Source of the DNA: Mesostigma viride
Lineage: Eukaryota > Streptophyta > Mesostigmatophyceae > Mesostigmatales > Mesostigmataceae
DNA length: 64,000 nucleotides
Direction: 5' to 3'
NCBI GenBank assembly: GCA_009746045.1
Contig: RPFO01000348.1
Coordinates: 1,372,301 to 1,436,300, forward strand
Positions within the stretch are counted from its first letter, which is position 1. Every line of letters starts with the position of its first letter. The notes beneath the pieces are model-generated. The model saw nothing but the letters and a program-made list of their open reading frames with translations, had not been told where the DNA came from and made no database searches. Made by a program: the position numbers and the translations under genes. This document shows, in pieces, positions 43,301 through 53,654 of this stretch.

Positions 43301-44381
43301 TATCTGGGTTCAGCGCTCAGGGTTCAGGGCTTGGGCTAGATTGCAGAAATCAAGTGTCAGAGTTCAGGGTTTGGGGTCTAGATGTTGTTCAAATCCTAGA
43401 TTTCTATGTTTGCCTGCTCGACGATGTTTTTTGAAATACACCTTGTTTTAAAGCATTCAACGATGGTGTCACTACTCACACAGTTATGTCGTTACTCCAA
43501 TGCTGATGTGACTATCTGTATGCTGATGTCACCACTCCTGCCCACAGGTGCTGCTGCGCTGGCGTCTCAACTGGGATCTCTGGGACCTCGCCCACGTTCC
43601 CCTCCACGACACGCACACGCCTCAAGGCTCGGTCCGCTACGACGGCAAACCCGTCAACAGCCAGCTGCCTCACGACGCGTCTCAGCTCAGCCCGGCCGCG
43701 CGGCGCGCTCTCTATGACCTCACACGCCTGGACCGCACACTGTACAACGCGGCCCTGCGGCGGCTCGACGCCCAGATGTCCCTGTTGGGGCGCGACCAGG
43801 GTGTGGGGCCGGGCGCGCGGCTGGTGGGGCCACGGGCGCCGTTACCGCTGCGGAGGGAGGTGGAAGCATTGGGAAAGATGCGGCACGTGTTGGAGGAGTT
43901 GTGTGTCACCCCACGTCCTCCTCCACATGCCACAGGCGTTGCGGTGACGGCCGTCAACAATCATGTGGCTAGACCGGAGCGCACTCAGGAGCCAAATGAG
44001 GAGTCGAGAGAGTGGAGAGAGCAGCCCAGGCTGAAGTTCAAACCGGAGTCGAGAGAAGAGATGAGGCAAGATACTAGACAGGGAGCGGCGGGCGGGAGCG
44101 CAGCATCCAGGCGGCATAGGAAGGGGGGCACTGGCATCAGGAGCAGGTTATCAAAATCACGGTACATAAAGGGGGATGCCCCAGTAAAGGATGGGAAGGC
44201 AAGGAAAGAAGAAGGCATGGAGGCGGGCGTGGACGGTTTTTGCAGCAAGTATCTGTGCGTTGAGGGCCATGGGGCAGAGACGCGCCGTGCAGGGTGTGAC
44301 TTTTTCGAGGAGCATGTGGACCGCTCCCTGAGGGCTCTCGATCAGCGCCCGTTTAGCACCCCGACCAGGCGACGCATCTAG
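40399..44381 (+). CDS. Galactose-3-O-sulfotransferase-family enzyme (3 exons)
   Basis: A Golgi-type type II membrane enzyme that would transfer sulfate from PAPS to a galactose-like sugar. Exons 40399-40698, 42386-43144 and 43548-44381 join in phase 0 (1893 nt, 630 aa). An anchor spans residues 9-26 (PILALVLLGTVLFSFICV). The PAPS 5'-phosphosulfate loop is IAFIKTHRTGSSTLGGIFFR (residues 73-92). Exon 2 carries the 3'-phosphate-binding block VTILREPVAHLLSYLRYY. The join EHFDESL to VLLRWRLNWDLWDL across exons 2 and 3 is typical of Gal3ST proteins. A long insert (about residues 170-260) and a basic, disordered tail after about 470 enlarge it beyond the usual 400-500 residues. The short link between exons 1 and 2 suggests a small missed exon. 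Sulfated polysaccharide or glycoprotein synthesis is inferred. Confidence 0.88.
40747..41350. repeat. (CTC)n tract of about 600 bp in sulfotransferase intron 1
   Basis: Nearly pure CTC from 40747, with interruptions at about 41085-41100 and 41285-41325, ending in CTT/CTG variants. It begins about 48 bp after the exon 1 donor. Translations are poly-Pro, poly-Leu or poly-Ser (and poly-Arg on the other strand) and are artefacts. The sense strand is pure pyrimidine. Confidence 0.98.
43305..43385. repeat. Degenerate TTCAGGG repeats
   Basis: Several GTTCAGGG / GTTTGGGG / CTCAGGG units in sulfotransferase intron 2. They resemble diverged telomere-type heptamers but are not convincing. Confidence 0.4.
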
Positions 44382-44654
44382 GGCTCCATCTGCCTTTGCT
44401 GCGAGTGCGGTGCGCTCTCAGTAGTTCAGGGCATAGAAGTAAACCAGCCAGACCATGTGTAAGGTAGGCTTTGTGTATACTGCACATGTTTGCATTCTAA
44501 GTTCTATACACTGGAAGCATCTAGGTCGGCACGTTACCTGCAGTGGAGATCATGCACAGGGGGCACCTGAGCTGTCTTGCTGCCTTGCAGCTGCAGCGTA
44601 CGGCAATGTACCTATAGAAGAGGCTCCAAGCTGTCACCGGGACATTTTTTCAAA

Positions 44655-44835
44655 TTAATTCATTCATTCATTCGTTCGTTCATTCATTCATTCATTCATT
44701 CATTCATTCATTCATTCATTCATTCATTCATTCATTCATTCATTCATTCATTCATTCATTCATTCATTCATTCATTCATTCATTCATTCATTCATTCATT
44801 CATTCATGCACTCATCCATCCATCCATCCATCCAC
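44655..44835. repeat. (TTCA)n then (CATC)n microsatellite
   Basis: About 38 TTCA units followed by five CATC units downstream of the sulfotransferase gene. The interval 44382-44654 shows no gene. Confidence 0.95.
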
Positions 44836-44934
44836 TATATTCAAAATCCGCTAATCAATAATCAACTAATTCACTCAATCCTTTATCAAGAAGACAACCA
44901 ACCCTCTATCACTAGCTAGCTGGCTTATAAGCCT

Positions 44935-45240
44935 GATTTACAGCACCTTTGAATACATGGAGGATCGACAAGCTGCTGTTTCTCAAGCGCCGCAAACGGC
45001 TCGTAGGGACCTCGATCCTACACGCTGGACGACGACTTGACCCTGGCACAGCAACAACATGGCGACGGGATCACGATGGCTGACCTATCTCCAGCTCGGC
45101 AGCTCCCGTCGATCCGGCATGCAGGCGGCAGGGAAGAAGCCGGTTTACTGGCGGGGGGGGGGGCATCTACGTCGACCACATGCAAGCCATGGCAGGCGAC
45201 CCCCGCCCCAGCAACCCCCGCCTAGTAGGGGACTGAATAG
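44935..45240 (+). mobile_element. LINE ORF1 C-terminal fragment
   Basis: Contains TLDDDLTLAQQQ followed by shifted remnants of YWRGGxxxVxHKxW, matching the C-terminal domain of the ORF1 at 47986-49381. Closest to the copy at 52370-52640 (both have GACAAGCTGCTGTTTCT / GATAAGCTGTTGTTTCT and ACACGCTGGACGACGAC). Heavily decayed. Confidence 0.65.
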
Positions 45241-45362
45241 GTCAGAAGTAGTGTAGCATAGTAATTAAACTCGTGCTCCCGTTGGGGAGTCACGGAGCAC
45301 CGGAGTGCTTTTAATCCCTGTATGTGCACAACAGGAAGAAAGGGCAGAGACCCCCTTTCTCC
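45241..45362 (-). mobile_element. Inverted 3' end of ORF1 element
   Basis: AATTAAACTCGTGCTCCCGT then TGGGGAGTCACGGAGCACCG, then AGTGCTTTTAATCCCTGT, is the complement of the 3' terminus at 49690-49790. It can form a hairpin (GTGCTCCCG..CGGAGCAC). Only the terminal 120 bp or so are present. Confidence 0.75.
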
Positions 45363-45800
45363 TTCATGCCAGAGGCATCCCACAGCTCCTCAGGCGCTTC
45401 GACATGCAGCCGGAGGAGACCCCAGACTCTCTTCTCGACGAGCTGAAGAAACAACTCCATGGCGTGCATGGAGCTGCCAGGTGCGACACTGCAGGGCGCC
45501 TACCGCCTGCCCCATCCACGGGCCAAGGCTGGCCCCCCTCCAGTGGTCCTCACCTTCAGCGACGTACATCACAGCCCGAGTTCGGTTCCGGTCTCTCGCC
45601 GCAAGAAGCTGGTGAACACCTCCTCAGTCGCTTGACGACGACCTGACGCCAGCCCAGCAGCAGCAATACCGCGATCAGTGGCCCGACTACATTCGCCACA
45701 AGACCAAACCCGAGAAGCCCCAAGTGTACTGGCGGGGCGGGGACCTTTATGTCAACAAGAAACTGTGGAAGCCCCCCCGGGCTTCCCCGGGATAGAGCAC
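45363..45800 (+). mobile_element. LINE ORF1 fragment, RRM-like and C-terminal domains
   Basis: The RRM-like part (QPEETPDSLLDELKKQL..) is followed in another frame by LDDDLTPAQQQQYRDQWPDY and VYWRGGDLYVNKKLW up to a stop near 45795. It parallels 48960-49381 of the fuller copy. Frameshift between the two parts. Confidence 0.7.
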
Positions 45801-46069
45801 TCAAGCTAGTTGTCTAGATGGGGGCAATCGATTATGGGATAGCTTAGGCATTACACTGCACTTGAAACGATATTTGCACACAGTGTTATAGTACCTTCAA
45901 TTAGCTCTGGCACGTTGTGGTCATCAGCTTGCCCCTTAATTAGCCGACGTCTTGAGCCCACCTCACATTTGTAGCATAAGCTATGCGTCAGCCTACCTCT
46001 GGTGTTGCACTGGTTGTATTGCACCATGCACAGTGTTGCGCCCCGGCATGATGCACCATGCCGTGGAGC

Positions 46070-46215
46070 CGAGAGCGCTCTGTGGCCTGCCCACTTGCGG
46101 CAGAGAGAGAAGCTACTAAGTGCGCCCTCCCTCCTTCTCGCTGTGTAAATAGGGTTGAAGGTTCCTTTACTCTGTATTGGCACCCACGTGACGCAGTTAC
46201 GTGCTTATTAATTAA
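46070..46215. repeat. Dispersed repeat with GTGACGCAGTTACGTG end
   Basis: Second copy of the repeat at 25375-25545, ending CACGTGACGCAGTTACGTGC then TTATTAATTAATTAA. 45801-46069 shows no recognisable gene. Confidence 0.55.
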
Positions 46216-46650
46216 TTAATTAATGCCACAGCAGCAATCGGACACGATAGACGATCCGGCAAGTTCTGTGGGTGCAATAAGACCCGAGTAAGCATATCAT
46301 AACAAGGAGCGTGGGCAAGCAAGCGAAGCATAGCCAGGACGTAGCATGGCTGGCTGTACGACAAGGGCTAAGCTAAGGCTATGGCTGGTTGTGTACCGTG
46401 CGGTAGCTACTAGAGGTGCACGTGACTAGGTATGGCACCTGGCACGGCAAGGCAAACATTCTAGGCATATGGCTGCCATGGCGGTAGCGACAACAAATGA
46501 TTCAAGCTAGGGCTATTAATTGTATAGCCCGCAGACGGCGTCCACAACTTGTGGTTGATCATCAGGTCCCCGCCCCGCCAGTACACCTTTATTGGGCTAG
46601 TGGGCCGGGTCCTGCTTGTGGCGGTATTCCGGCCACAGGTCGCGTCGATC
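46216..46650 (-). mobile_element. ORF1 element 3' part, minus orientation
   Basis: The complement reads the ORF1 C-terminus (VYWRGGDLMINHKLW at about 46600-46545), the stop, and then directly the same 3' UTR as 49382-49660. Shared UTR blocks include GGTACACAACCAGCCATAGC, CTATGCTTCGCTTGC-type and GGTCTTATTGCACCCACAG. ORF1 is again followed by UTR without ORF2. Confidence 0.8.
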
Positions 46651-47070
46651 GCTGCTGCTGATGAGCGGGGATAGCATATTAGTAAGGCTCAGCTAACGTG
46701 GCCCACGTACGCCCACATATATGTATGCATGCCTACATGATCAGTGGGCTCCACACCAGAGGATGTATATTAGCATAATTTAGCCATGCTAGACGGAGCC
46801 CGCCACTCTCTGCTGCATGAGAGGCCAATGATGCCCTAGCCACCAGTTGCTTAGCCATGATGATCATGCATCTTCCACCCCCATGTCGATCAGGGGCCGA
46901 GACGTGGACTCTCACCGCGCCGGCCGCCTTGCTAGCAAGCTGGACGGCGCAGTCACCAACATGCTGCGGTCAATTTTCCGTGTAGGATACCGGCTGCTCA
47001 TGTCCGCAAGGAGGACTTGTACCTGAGTCGGCATCAGTAACTTATCACCAGCACCATCAAGCAGAGGCGC
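46651..47070. other. Retroelement-derived anonymous sequence
   Basis: Pieces such as TTTAGCCATG, CACTCTCTGCTG.ATGAG.GGC and GCCATGATGATC.TCTTCCACCC recur in 52650-52820 and 53290-53345. It is therefore shared element sequence and not a gene. No open frame of note. Confidence 0.45.
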
Positions 47071-47079
47071 CTGCTGCTA

Positions 47080-47497
47080 GTAGGGCACTTATAGCTCGCA
47101 CAAACCAGGTAGACACCTCCCGTGGCCCCTCTGCACGGCTGCGCCCCGCCCAGCCGGGCAGGTACCTCCTCACGTGGGCCGGGCCCCACCAGGCCGGTTA
47201 TCTAGCTAGACGCCGCAAGGCCCGCACCTTCAAAGAACAGCTCGTATAGGACATGGGGGGCCTAGGCCTCTCCGACCTCCGTGATTTGGAAAAAGATGAT
47301 GGACATTGAAGGCCAAGTGGGCCCATGTCATAGAGGACAGCAACCCCCGGCCCCTGCAGTGGGGAAGCGGCACGTTAATTGCACACGTGGGCGGCATGCA
47401 CTAGACAAGACCCCTAGGGTCGCGGGCACCATAGTTATAGGACTGTATTGTGGGTAGCTTGTAGATAGCTTAGACCGGTAGGACTGCGTGTATACCC
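47080..47497 (+). mobile_element. LINE ORF2 C-terminal fragment and 3' end
   Basis: Translation gives RRRKARTFKEQLV, then MGGLGLSDLRDLEKD, then [19 protein letters not shown] in shifted frames. This matches the GGLGLRDL..NRALLAKWxWRLL..LW region near the end of many LINE reverse transcriptases. The 3' end GATAGCTTAGACCGGTAGGA recurs at 51533-51552, and in both cases it runs into CATC repeats. Different from the RLE-type ORF2 copies on the left. Confidence 0.65.
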
Positions 47498-47824
47498 ACC
47501 CATCCATCCATCCATCCATCCATCCATCCATCCATCCATCCATCCATCCATCCATCCATCCATCCATCCATCCATCCATCCATCCATCCATCCATCCATC
47601 CATCCATCCATCCATCCATCCATCCATCCATCCATCCATCCATCCATCCATCCATCCATCCATCCATCCATCCATCCATCCATCCATCCATCCATCCATC
47701 CATCCATCCATCCATCCATCCATCCATCCATCCATCCATCCATCCATCCATCCATCCATCCATCCATCCATCCATCCATCCATCCATCCATCCATCCATC
47801 CATCCATCCATCCATCCATCCATC
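47498..47824. repeat. (CATC)n microsatellite, about 82 units
   Basis: Uninterrupted CATC between the LINE 3' end at 47497 and the 5' end of the ORF1 element at 47825. It gives MDGW or PSIH repeat frames only. Confidence 0.98.
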
Positions 47825-49797
47825 GATATAGCGGTATGGCTGACGGCGGAGTTCAGATCTTTTGCGTCTGAGCCCCAAATTCGGTCAGACCACTTGCATT
47901 CGATGCGCCTTTCTAAGACGCACTTGCCAGTATAAACGGTTACGGCTGCCACGCAGTATAGACAAAGTTACGCACGTGACCAGCTATGACGACTACCAAA
48001 GCAAAACGAGGGCTGGAAAAGGAGCTGGCACAGCTTCCCAGCGCCCAGCCCAACCCTCTCGCCCTCGCCATTGTTCAGCCGCCAGGCTTACCCGCCAACC
48101 AGCCGTCTCGGCCTGCCAACCCACCGCCAGCAGCCCCATCGCCCAGCGCCTCGCCTGAGCCCAAGAAACCCTGCCACGCTCGCAAATGGCGCCAGTTCCT
48201 CCCCGGCGACCGAGGATTCTCCCTCACCGGGTGGCAAGAATTGTCGCCGCAGGAATGCATTGAGGTTCTCCAGTTCCTCGAACAGGAGCGGATTCAAGCT
48301 CTTCGTGAAGGGGGCGGCTATTGACTACAATGGAGACATGTCCTGGCTCTATGCTATGAACGAAGCACAACAACGCCTGGCTATCTTGACCAGCCATTTC
48401 CAGCTCCGCTTCATCGACATCACCCGCACGCTCCGCACCCCAGCCCCCGCACAGCCGGCAGCCCCATCGGCTTCCTCCCTCTGCAAGGATGACATCCGCG
48501 CAGTGCTGGAGGAGCACGTGACCTGGCCGCTGGCCGAGCAGCTGACATCGCTGAACACCACGCTCAACACGGTCGAGGCCCGGGTCTCCAACGTGGAAAC
48601 CAAGGTCGTCCACAAGCTCCAGCCCCAGTTCACGACGCTGCACACCGCGGCGCAAGCTTCGGAAACGCATGCGGCACTTGTCTCTCGCCTTAACCAGGTG
48701 GAGGGCAAGTGTGGCGTGCTCCTGAAGAAGCTTGAGGCCATCACCGCCCACACCGAGGCCCTGGCCACACAGGTCCCCAAGATAGCGGAGCAGACGGCCA
48801 CCATTGCATCCCAGCCACCCCGGCAGGATGCTGGCGACCTCCCGCCGCTCTCCTACGCGGACCTGCTGCGGTCAGCGACCGCCTCCACCACCGACGCCAT
48901 CGCCACAAAGCTCCAGGAGCTGGAGGACCACCGCCAGGCCCAGCAACGGGAGGTCACCGACCGCGCTCGCCGCGAGTGCCGAGTGGTGCTACGTCGCTTC
49001 CCCCAGAAGCCAGGTGAGACGTCAACCTCTCTTGCTGACGAGCTCAAGAACCAGCTTCTTACCCTCATGGGCCTGGTAGGTGAGGTAGAACTGCGTGGGT
49101 GCCACCGCCTTCCCCACTCACGGGACAAGGCGGCTCCCCCACCAGTCCTACTCACCTTCTCCTCCCCTGAGGATAAGCAGCGGTTCCTCTCTCGTCGCAA
49201 GCGGTTGCACGACCTCACCTGGACGCTGGATGACGACCTCACCCCCGCTCAGCAACAGCAGCGACGCGACCTGTGGCCGGAATACCTCCGCCATAAGCAG
49301 GACCCCCAGAAGCCCAAGGTGTATTGGAGGGGCGGGGACCTGATGATCAACCACAAGATGTGGACGCCCCCAGCGGGCTAGAATAGCAATAGCCCTAGCT
49401 TGTAACCATTGGCGTCACTGCCGCTAAGGCAGCCATGCCTAGAATGTTGCCTAGCTGTGCCAACACACCTAGTCACGTGCCGCCAACGCACGGTACACAA
49501 CCAGCCATAGCCTTAGCCTAGTCCTAGTACAGCCATGCTACGCCCTGGCTATGTTCAGATTACTTGCCCACGCTCCTTGCTATGATATGCTCACATGGGT
49601 CTTATTGCACCCACAGTTTGCCGGATCGTTAGCCTGTCCTTTTAGCTAGCCGCGCCCGATTGCAGCTGTGGCATGCCTTTGGCATGAAGGAGACTGGGGG
49701 TCTCTGCCCTTTCTCCTGTAGTGCACACACAGGGATTAAAAGCACTTCGGTGCTCCGTGACTCCCCAACGGGAGCACGAGTTTAATTAATTAATTAA
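47825..49797 (+). mobile_element. Near full-length ORF1-only (half-LINE-like) element
   Basis: The 5' region (GCGGTATGGCTGACGGCG..CCAAATTCGG) also starts the copy at 29620, so it is probably the true 5' end. ORF1 spans 47986-49381 and is followed by about 400 bp of 3' UTR ending in TTAATTAATTAATTAA. No ORF2 lies between ORF1 and the terminus, and the same ORF1-to-UTR junction occurs at 46216-46650. The element is bracketed by (CATC)n on both sides. It therefore looks like a non-autonomous half-LINE that would depend on ORF2 supplied in trans. Confidence 0.65.
47986..49381 (+). CDS. LINE ORF1-like nucleic-acid-binding protein, one frameshift
   Basis: The N-terminus (47986 to about 48315) is proline-rich and disordered, followed by FLPGDRGFSLTGWQELSPQE. 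Reading continues in another frame from DYNGDMSWLYAMNEAQQRL after a single shift in a G-run near 48310. A coiled-coil region (48490-48800; LNTTLNTVEARVSNVETK) precedes an RRM-like domain (ECRVVLRRFPQKPGE..; VLLTFSSPEDKQRFLSRR). The C-terminal domain (TLDDDLTPAQQQQRRDLWPE; KVYWRGGDLMINHKMW) matches the DLTPxxxxxRR type of L1 ORF1 proteins. Such proteins coat element RNA as trimers. About 465 residues once the shift is allowed for. Confidence 0.75.
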
Positions 49798-50202
49798 TCC
49801 ATCCATCCATCCACCCATCCATCCATCCATCCATCCATCCATCCATCCATCCATCCATCCATCCATCCATCCATCCATCCATCCATCCATCCATCCATCC
49901 ATCCATCCATCCATCCATCCATCCATCCATCCATCCATCCATCCATCCATCCATCCATCCATCCATCCATCCATCCATCCATCCATCCATCCATCCATCC
50001 ATCCATCCATCCATCCATCCATCCATCCATCCATCCATCCATCCATCCATCCATCCATCCATCCATCCATCCATCCATCCATCCATCCATCCATCCATCC
50101 ATCCATCCATCCTTCCATCCATCCATCCATCCATCCATCCATCCATCCATCCATCCATCCATCCATCCATCCATCCATCCATCCATCCATCCATCCATCC
50201 AT
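49798..50202. repeat. (ATCC)n microsatellite, about 100 units
   Basis: Uninterrupted except for CACC near 49811 and CTTCC near 50113. It begins directly at the TTAATTAATTAA terminus of the ORF1 element and ends at another partial terminus (50203-50262). Confidence 0.98.
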
Positions 50203-50460
50203 GGCCATCAAGGTTAATGCTCCGTGACTCAGTCCCCAACGGGAGCAAGAGTTTAATTAATTAATTGTCGATCTGGCCTCGATCATTTGGTATCATACAC
50301 CATGGGCGCCGGTGATGCAGGTGCACCAGTGTTAACTGCATGCACCCAGTGTAGGTGGCACGCAGTTTACATTCCCACAATGTGCACCTGCAACTGGCAC
50401 CCACATGACGCAGGTTAACGTGTTAATTAATTAACAGCATGCTATAAAGCCAAGGGGTTT
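50203..50460. repeat. ORF1-element terminus fragment and TTAATTAA-bounded sequence
   Basis: GCTCCGTGACTCAGTCCCCA then ACGGGAGCAAGAGTTTAATT (50219-50262) is a solo 3' terminus of the ORF1 element. The rest holds CATGACGCAGGTTAACGTGT then TAATTAATTAAC at about 50404-50435, a variant of the dispersed motif. Confidence 0.65.
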
Positions 50461-50904
50461 GTGGGTTAACCCTGCAGGTATGCCCCTAAAACCCCTGAGC
50501 AGGCTCCGGGAGATCGAGGCCTTTATATTCTCCCAAAGTTACCAGCGCGGTGTTCCAACCAAGCCTATAAAGATCTGTGGGCTCCCAGGGACCATGCATG
50601 GGGCAGCCTTACTACATATCGGCTATGAGTCAGCAGTGCACTGCATCGGCTATGAGTCAGCGTGCACTGCTATAGCTACTATGCACTGCATCTTCTACGG
50701 GGACTACTCCTCGCTTTATGAGCTGTGCCTCCATGGCTCCATCTCGACAGCCTCCACCGCCTCATCCAGCCGGACGGCACCTGGGTTTAAAAAGGCTTTC
50801 TGTTTGGTTGCCCCCGGCCGGCCGGCCCCAACTCCAGCACATCCTTCTCTGCTCCCTCCTCGATCACGCGCTCCGTCTGACAGCGAGAATGGGCTCCTTC
50901 CATT
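50461..50904. other. Anonymous interval
   Basis: Contains a direct repeat (ATCGGCTATGAGTCAGC at about 50617 and 50645) and short open frames without recognisable similarity. No gene supported. Confidence 0.4.
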
Positions 50905-51115
50905 GTCGTCAGAAAGCAACAATTAACGTGAAAACCTAGCAGCCGGCCAAATCTAAGATCGATTCCGCGGAACACAAAAAGTAAGAAAGCCCAGAAGCTA
51001 CCAGCAAGGAATCGAACATAGGACCTTTGGCATGATTTCATCACGGCTGTGTGAGTCTCCTGATCGATCCGAAGGCATCTCACTTAACCTTTCGAAACAG
51101 CCCGATCGACTGCGA
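50905..51115 (-). mobile_element. tRNA-derived SINE-like repeat, family 2, longer copy
   Basis: On the minus strand it reads GGTTAAGTGAGATGCCTTCG, a possible A-box/D-arm, then AGGAGACTCACACAGC, then GGTCCTATGTTCGATTCC (B box). A body and tail shared with 14125-14240 follow. The tRNA-like part resembles a tRNA with a long variable arm. Polymerase III transcription is inferred. Confidence 0.7.
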
Positions 51116-51299
51116 AAAACCTCTTTACCGGAGAGCTAGGGGTCACTGCCAATATGTTCAATATTGCTGAATCTATAGAAGATGACTCACCACTACATAT
51201 AGTAGACCCAAGTGCGCAGGAGTACTACGCATGAACCCACGCGATATTCTAGCATCGCCGAAGCAGGCGGGTTGACCACGGCTGGAATCTGTTTGTAGT

Positions 51300-51660
51300 G
51301 TGACCTACAGGGCTCCTTCCATAGTTCCATTTCCGCATCCACCTTCCGCTCCCTCCTTAATTAAGGAGGTCATCAGTATAATAGAGGACAACAAGCCCCC
51401 TGCAGTGGGGACGGAAGGAGCGTGTTTGCAAACGAGGGAGGCATGCATGCTAGCCGGCCATGCACGACCCCTAGGGTCGCCGGAGCACAGTAGACATAGA
51501 ATAGGATTGTTTTGTAGATAGCCTGTTGTAGATAGCTTAGACCGGTAGGATTGCCTGTACCCATCCATCCATATCCATCCATCCATGTCCATCGCGGTTA
51601 ATGCTCCGTGACTCCCCAACGGGAGCTCGATTTAATTAATTAATTAAGGAGGCCCTCAAG
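51300..51660 (+). mobile_element. LINE 3' end, short CATC array, ORF1-element terminus
   Basis: GACCCCTAGGGTCGCCGG.. to GATAGCTTAGACCGGTAGGA duplicates 47400-47485. It runs into about 40 bp of CATCCATC variants and then the last 45 bp of the ORF1 element (GCTCCGTGACTCCCCAACGG plus TTTAATTAATTAATT). The order matches 47080-49797, but the ORF1 body is missing. Confidence 0.7.
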
Positions 51661-52643
51661 CAGCACGTGACTCCCCTCGCTGCAGATGTCAGCACTGCCC
51701 ATTGCGGCAATGCCACAATGCTGCCGGCATATTGTGGCAATGGGAAGCACGCTTGGCTGCTGAGCTCCCTTACCTTTCCATCACCGCCACCTCCACCTCC
51801 ACCCTCCTTGCCTCCACCACCACCGCCACTGACCACGTACCGCATCCACTGCCGCCATCGATCACCGCCCGGCTGGCCCCTCGACATCGACAAGCGCCTC
51901 CATGACAACGCCATCGCCATTGAGAGCCTGCAAAACACCACAGGCCTCACCGCCCAGGCGGTGAAGGACATTGCCGCCCAGCCAGCACCTGCTGGCCCAG
52001 CCGACGATGCTCCTCGATCCCACCCAGACCTGCATGGGCGGACATGCTGAAGCACCACACCACCTCCACTGCCTCCACCATCGCGGCACAGCTCAAGCAA
52101 CAAACGCTCGAGAGTCCGCGAGGAGGCGACATGGACGACCAAGCGCAGCCATAACGTCATCGTCAAGCACCTTCCCGGCCGGCACTTCGACCAGCCGCGG
52201 CAGGTGAGGACTTCCGAGTGTCTCAGTTGCCACAGCGCGACAATGATTCTTACCCCCATGGCAACTCACTGGTACTGAGCTGCGGATGCATGTCGGCTGT
52301 CCGCCTTCCACGCGCGCGGGGTATAAGGCTGGACCGGCTCCCGTGCTCCTCACCTTTGATTACATGACGGATAAGCTGTTGTTTCTTAATTAAACGCTGC
52401 AAGATGCTTGCGAGGACTTCCTACACGCTGGACGACGACTTTCAAGACCCTGGCGCAGCAACAACAGCGACGGGAGCTATGGCAGCCGACCTACCTCCAG
52501 CTCCGGCAGACTGCAGGGGCGAAGCCGGTATACTGGAGGGGGGCGGTCATCCACGTCGACCACAAGCCCTGGCCGGTCGGGCAGGCGCCCCCTGCCATGC
52601 ACCCCAGCAACCCCAGCTTAGGGAGTATATAGCAGTAGTGTAG
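51661..52643 (+). mobile_element. LINE ORF1-type copy, decayed
   Basis: Parts: HDNAIAIESLQNTTGLTAQA (coiled-coil region), a disrupted RRM-like part near 52200-52370, then YTLDDDFQDPGAATTA and in another frame PVYWRGAVIHVDHKPW, with a stop near 52643. Corresponds to 48500-49381 of the fuller copy but from a diverged subfamily closer to 44935-45240. Multiple frameshifts. Confidence 0.7.
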
Positions 52644-52845
52644 ACTACTGAGTCAGGCTTAGCTTACAGTAGTGTAGCACGTACGTGGCCCACGCCTACG
52701 CGCCTGTGCGCCTGTGCTGGGACTCCCCAGGGATGATGCATTAAGAATTTAGCCATTGAAGCTTTGCCTATGTGCACAGAGAGCTACTCTCTGCTGAGGC
52801 GCCATGCCCTATAGCCATCGTTTAATTAATTAATTAATTAATTAA
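52644..52845 (+). mobile_element. 3' UTR of diverged ORF1 subfamily
   Basis: Follows the ORF1 remnant without ORF2 and ends in TTAATTAATTAATTAATTAA at about 52824-52848. Shares segments with the complement of 46650-46900. Supports a family in which ORF1 is directly followed by a 3' terminus. Confidence 0.55.
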
Positions 52846-53345
52846 TTAAACACGTGCTCCCGTTGGGGAGTCATGGAGCACCGAAGTGCTTTTAATCCCT
52901 GTGACAGTGTGCACAACAGGAGACAGGGCAGAGACCCTCAGTCTCCTTCATGCCTAAGGCATGCCACAGCTGCATTCGGGCACGCTAGCTAAAGCCTAAA
53001 CGGACACGGCGCTAACGATCCGGCAATCTGCGGGTGCAATAAGACCCATGTGAGCAGGGCATAACAAGGTCAGCGTGGGCAAGTGATCTGATCATCATAG
53101 CCATGACGTAGCATGGCTGTACGAGGACTACGCTAAGGCTACGGCTGCTTGTGTACCGTGCGTGAGCGGTACGTGACTAGGTATGTTGGCAACGCTAGGC
53201 AAACATTCTAAGCATGGCTGCCAGAGCGGCAGTGACTACCAATGGATACAAGCTAGGGCTATTAGGCAAGCTATTCTAGCCCGCTGGGGGCGTCCACATC
53301 TTGTCAGCCATTGTTTAGCCATGATGATCTTCCACCCTATGTCGA
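52846..53345 (-). mobile_element. Inverted 3' UTR of ORF1 element
   Basis: The complement matches 49382-49790 for about 440 bp: terminus ACGTGCTCCCGTTGGGGAGT, then GGGCAGAGACC, GCATGCCACAGCTGCA, GGTGCAATAAGACCC and AGCCCGCTGGGGGCGTCCAC. It abuts the plus-strand UTR at 52845 through the shared TTAATTAA terminus, so two elements meet tail-to-tail. Confidence 0.8.
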
Positions 53346-53439
53346 CCAATTAGCTGCTGGAATACACAGTCGGGTGCAGGTGCACTTTGTGCACGCACTC
53401 AGAGCAGGTGTACTACTTTACACCCTGTAGAAGGTTGCA

Positions 53440-53610
53440 GGAATTAATTAATTAATAGACACGTGACTGCGTCACGTGAGCATAAGTCCTCAGCAGTGGG
53501 AGGGGAACATGGGATGGAATGGATGGTGTAAGCTATCCAGCTAGGTCATAGTTAGGGTGGTTTTACCGGATTAGGATACATTTGCACGGCTTCAAATGTA
53601 TCCTAAATGC
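53440..53610. repeat. Dispersed ACGTGACTGCGTCACGTG element end
   Basis: AATTAATTAATAGACACGTG then ACTGCGTCACGTGAGCATAA, and GGGTGGTTTTACCGGATTAG, the latter found inverted at 63050-63080. Non-coding. Confidence 0.65.
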
Positions 53611-53654
53611 ACCATTGGCAAACATGGTTTCTGGACATGGTCAATATCATTCAT

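Noticed and set aside
47328-50248. MDGW and PSIH repeat proteins
   Set aside because: Translations of two (CATC)n microsatellites; every frame is open.
52846-53345. Independent non-coding RNA gene
   Set aside because: It is simply the inverted 3' UTR of the ORF1 element found at 49382-49790.
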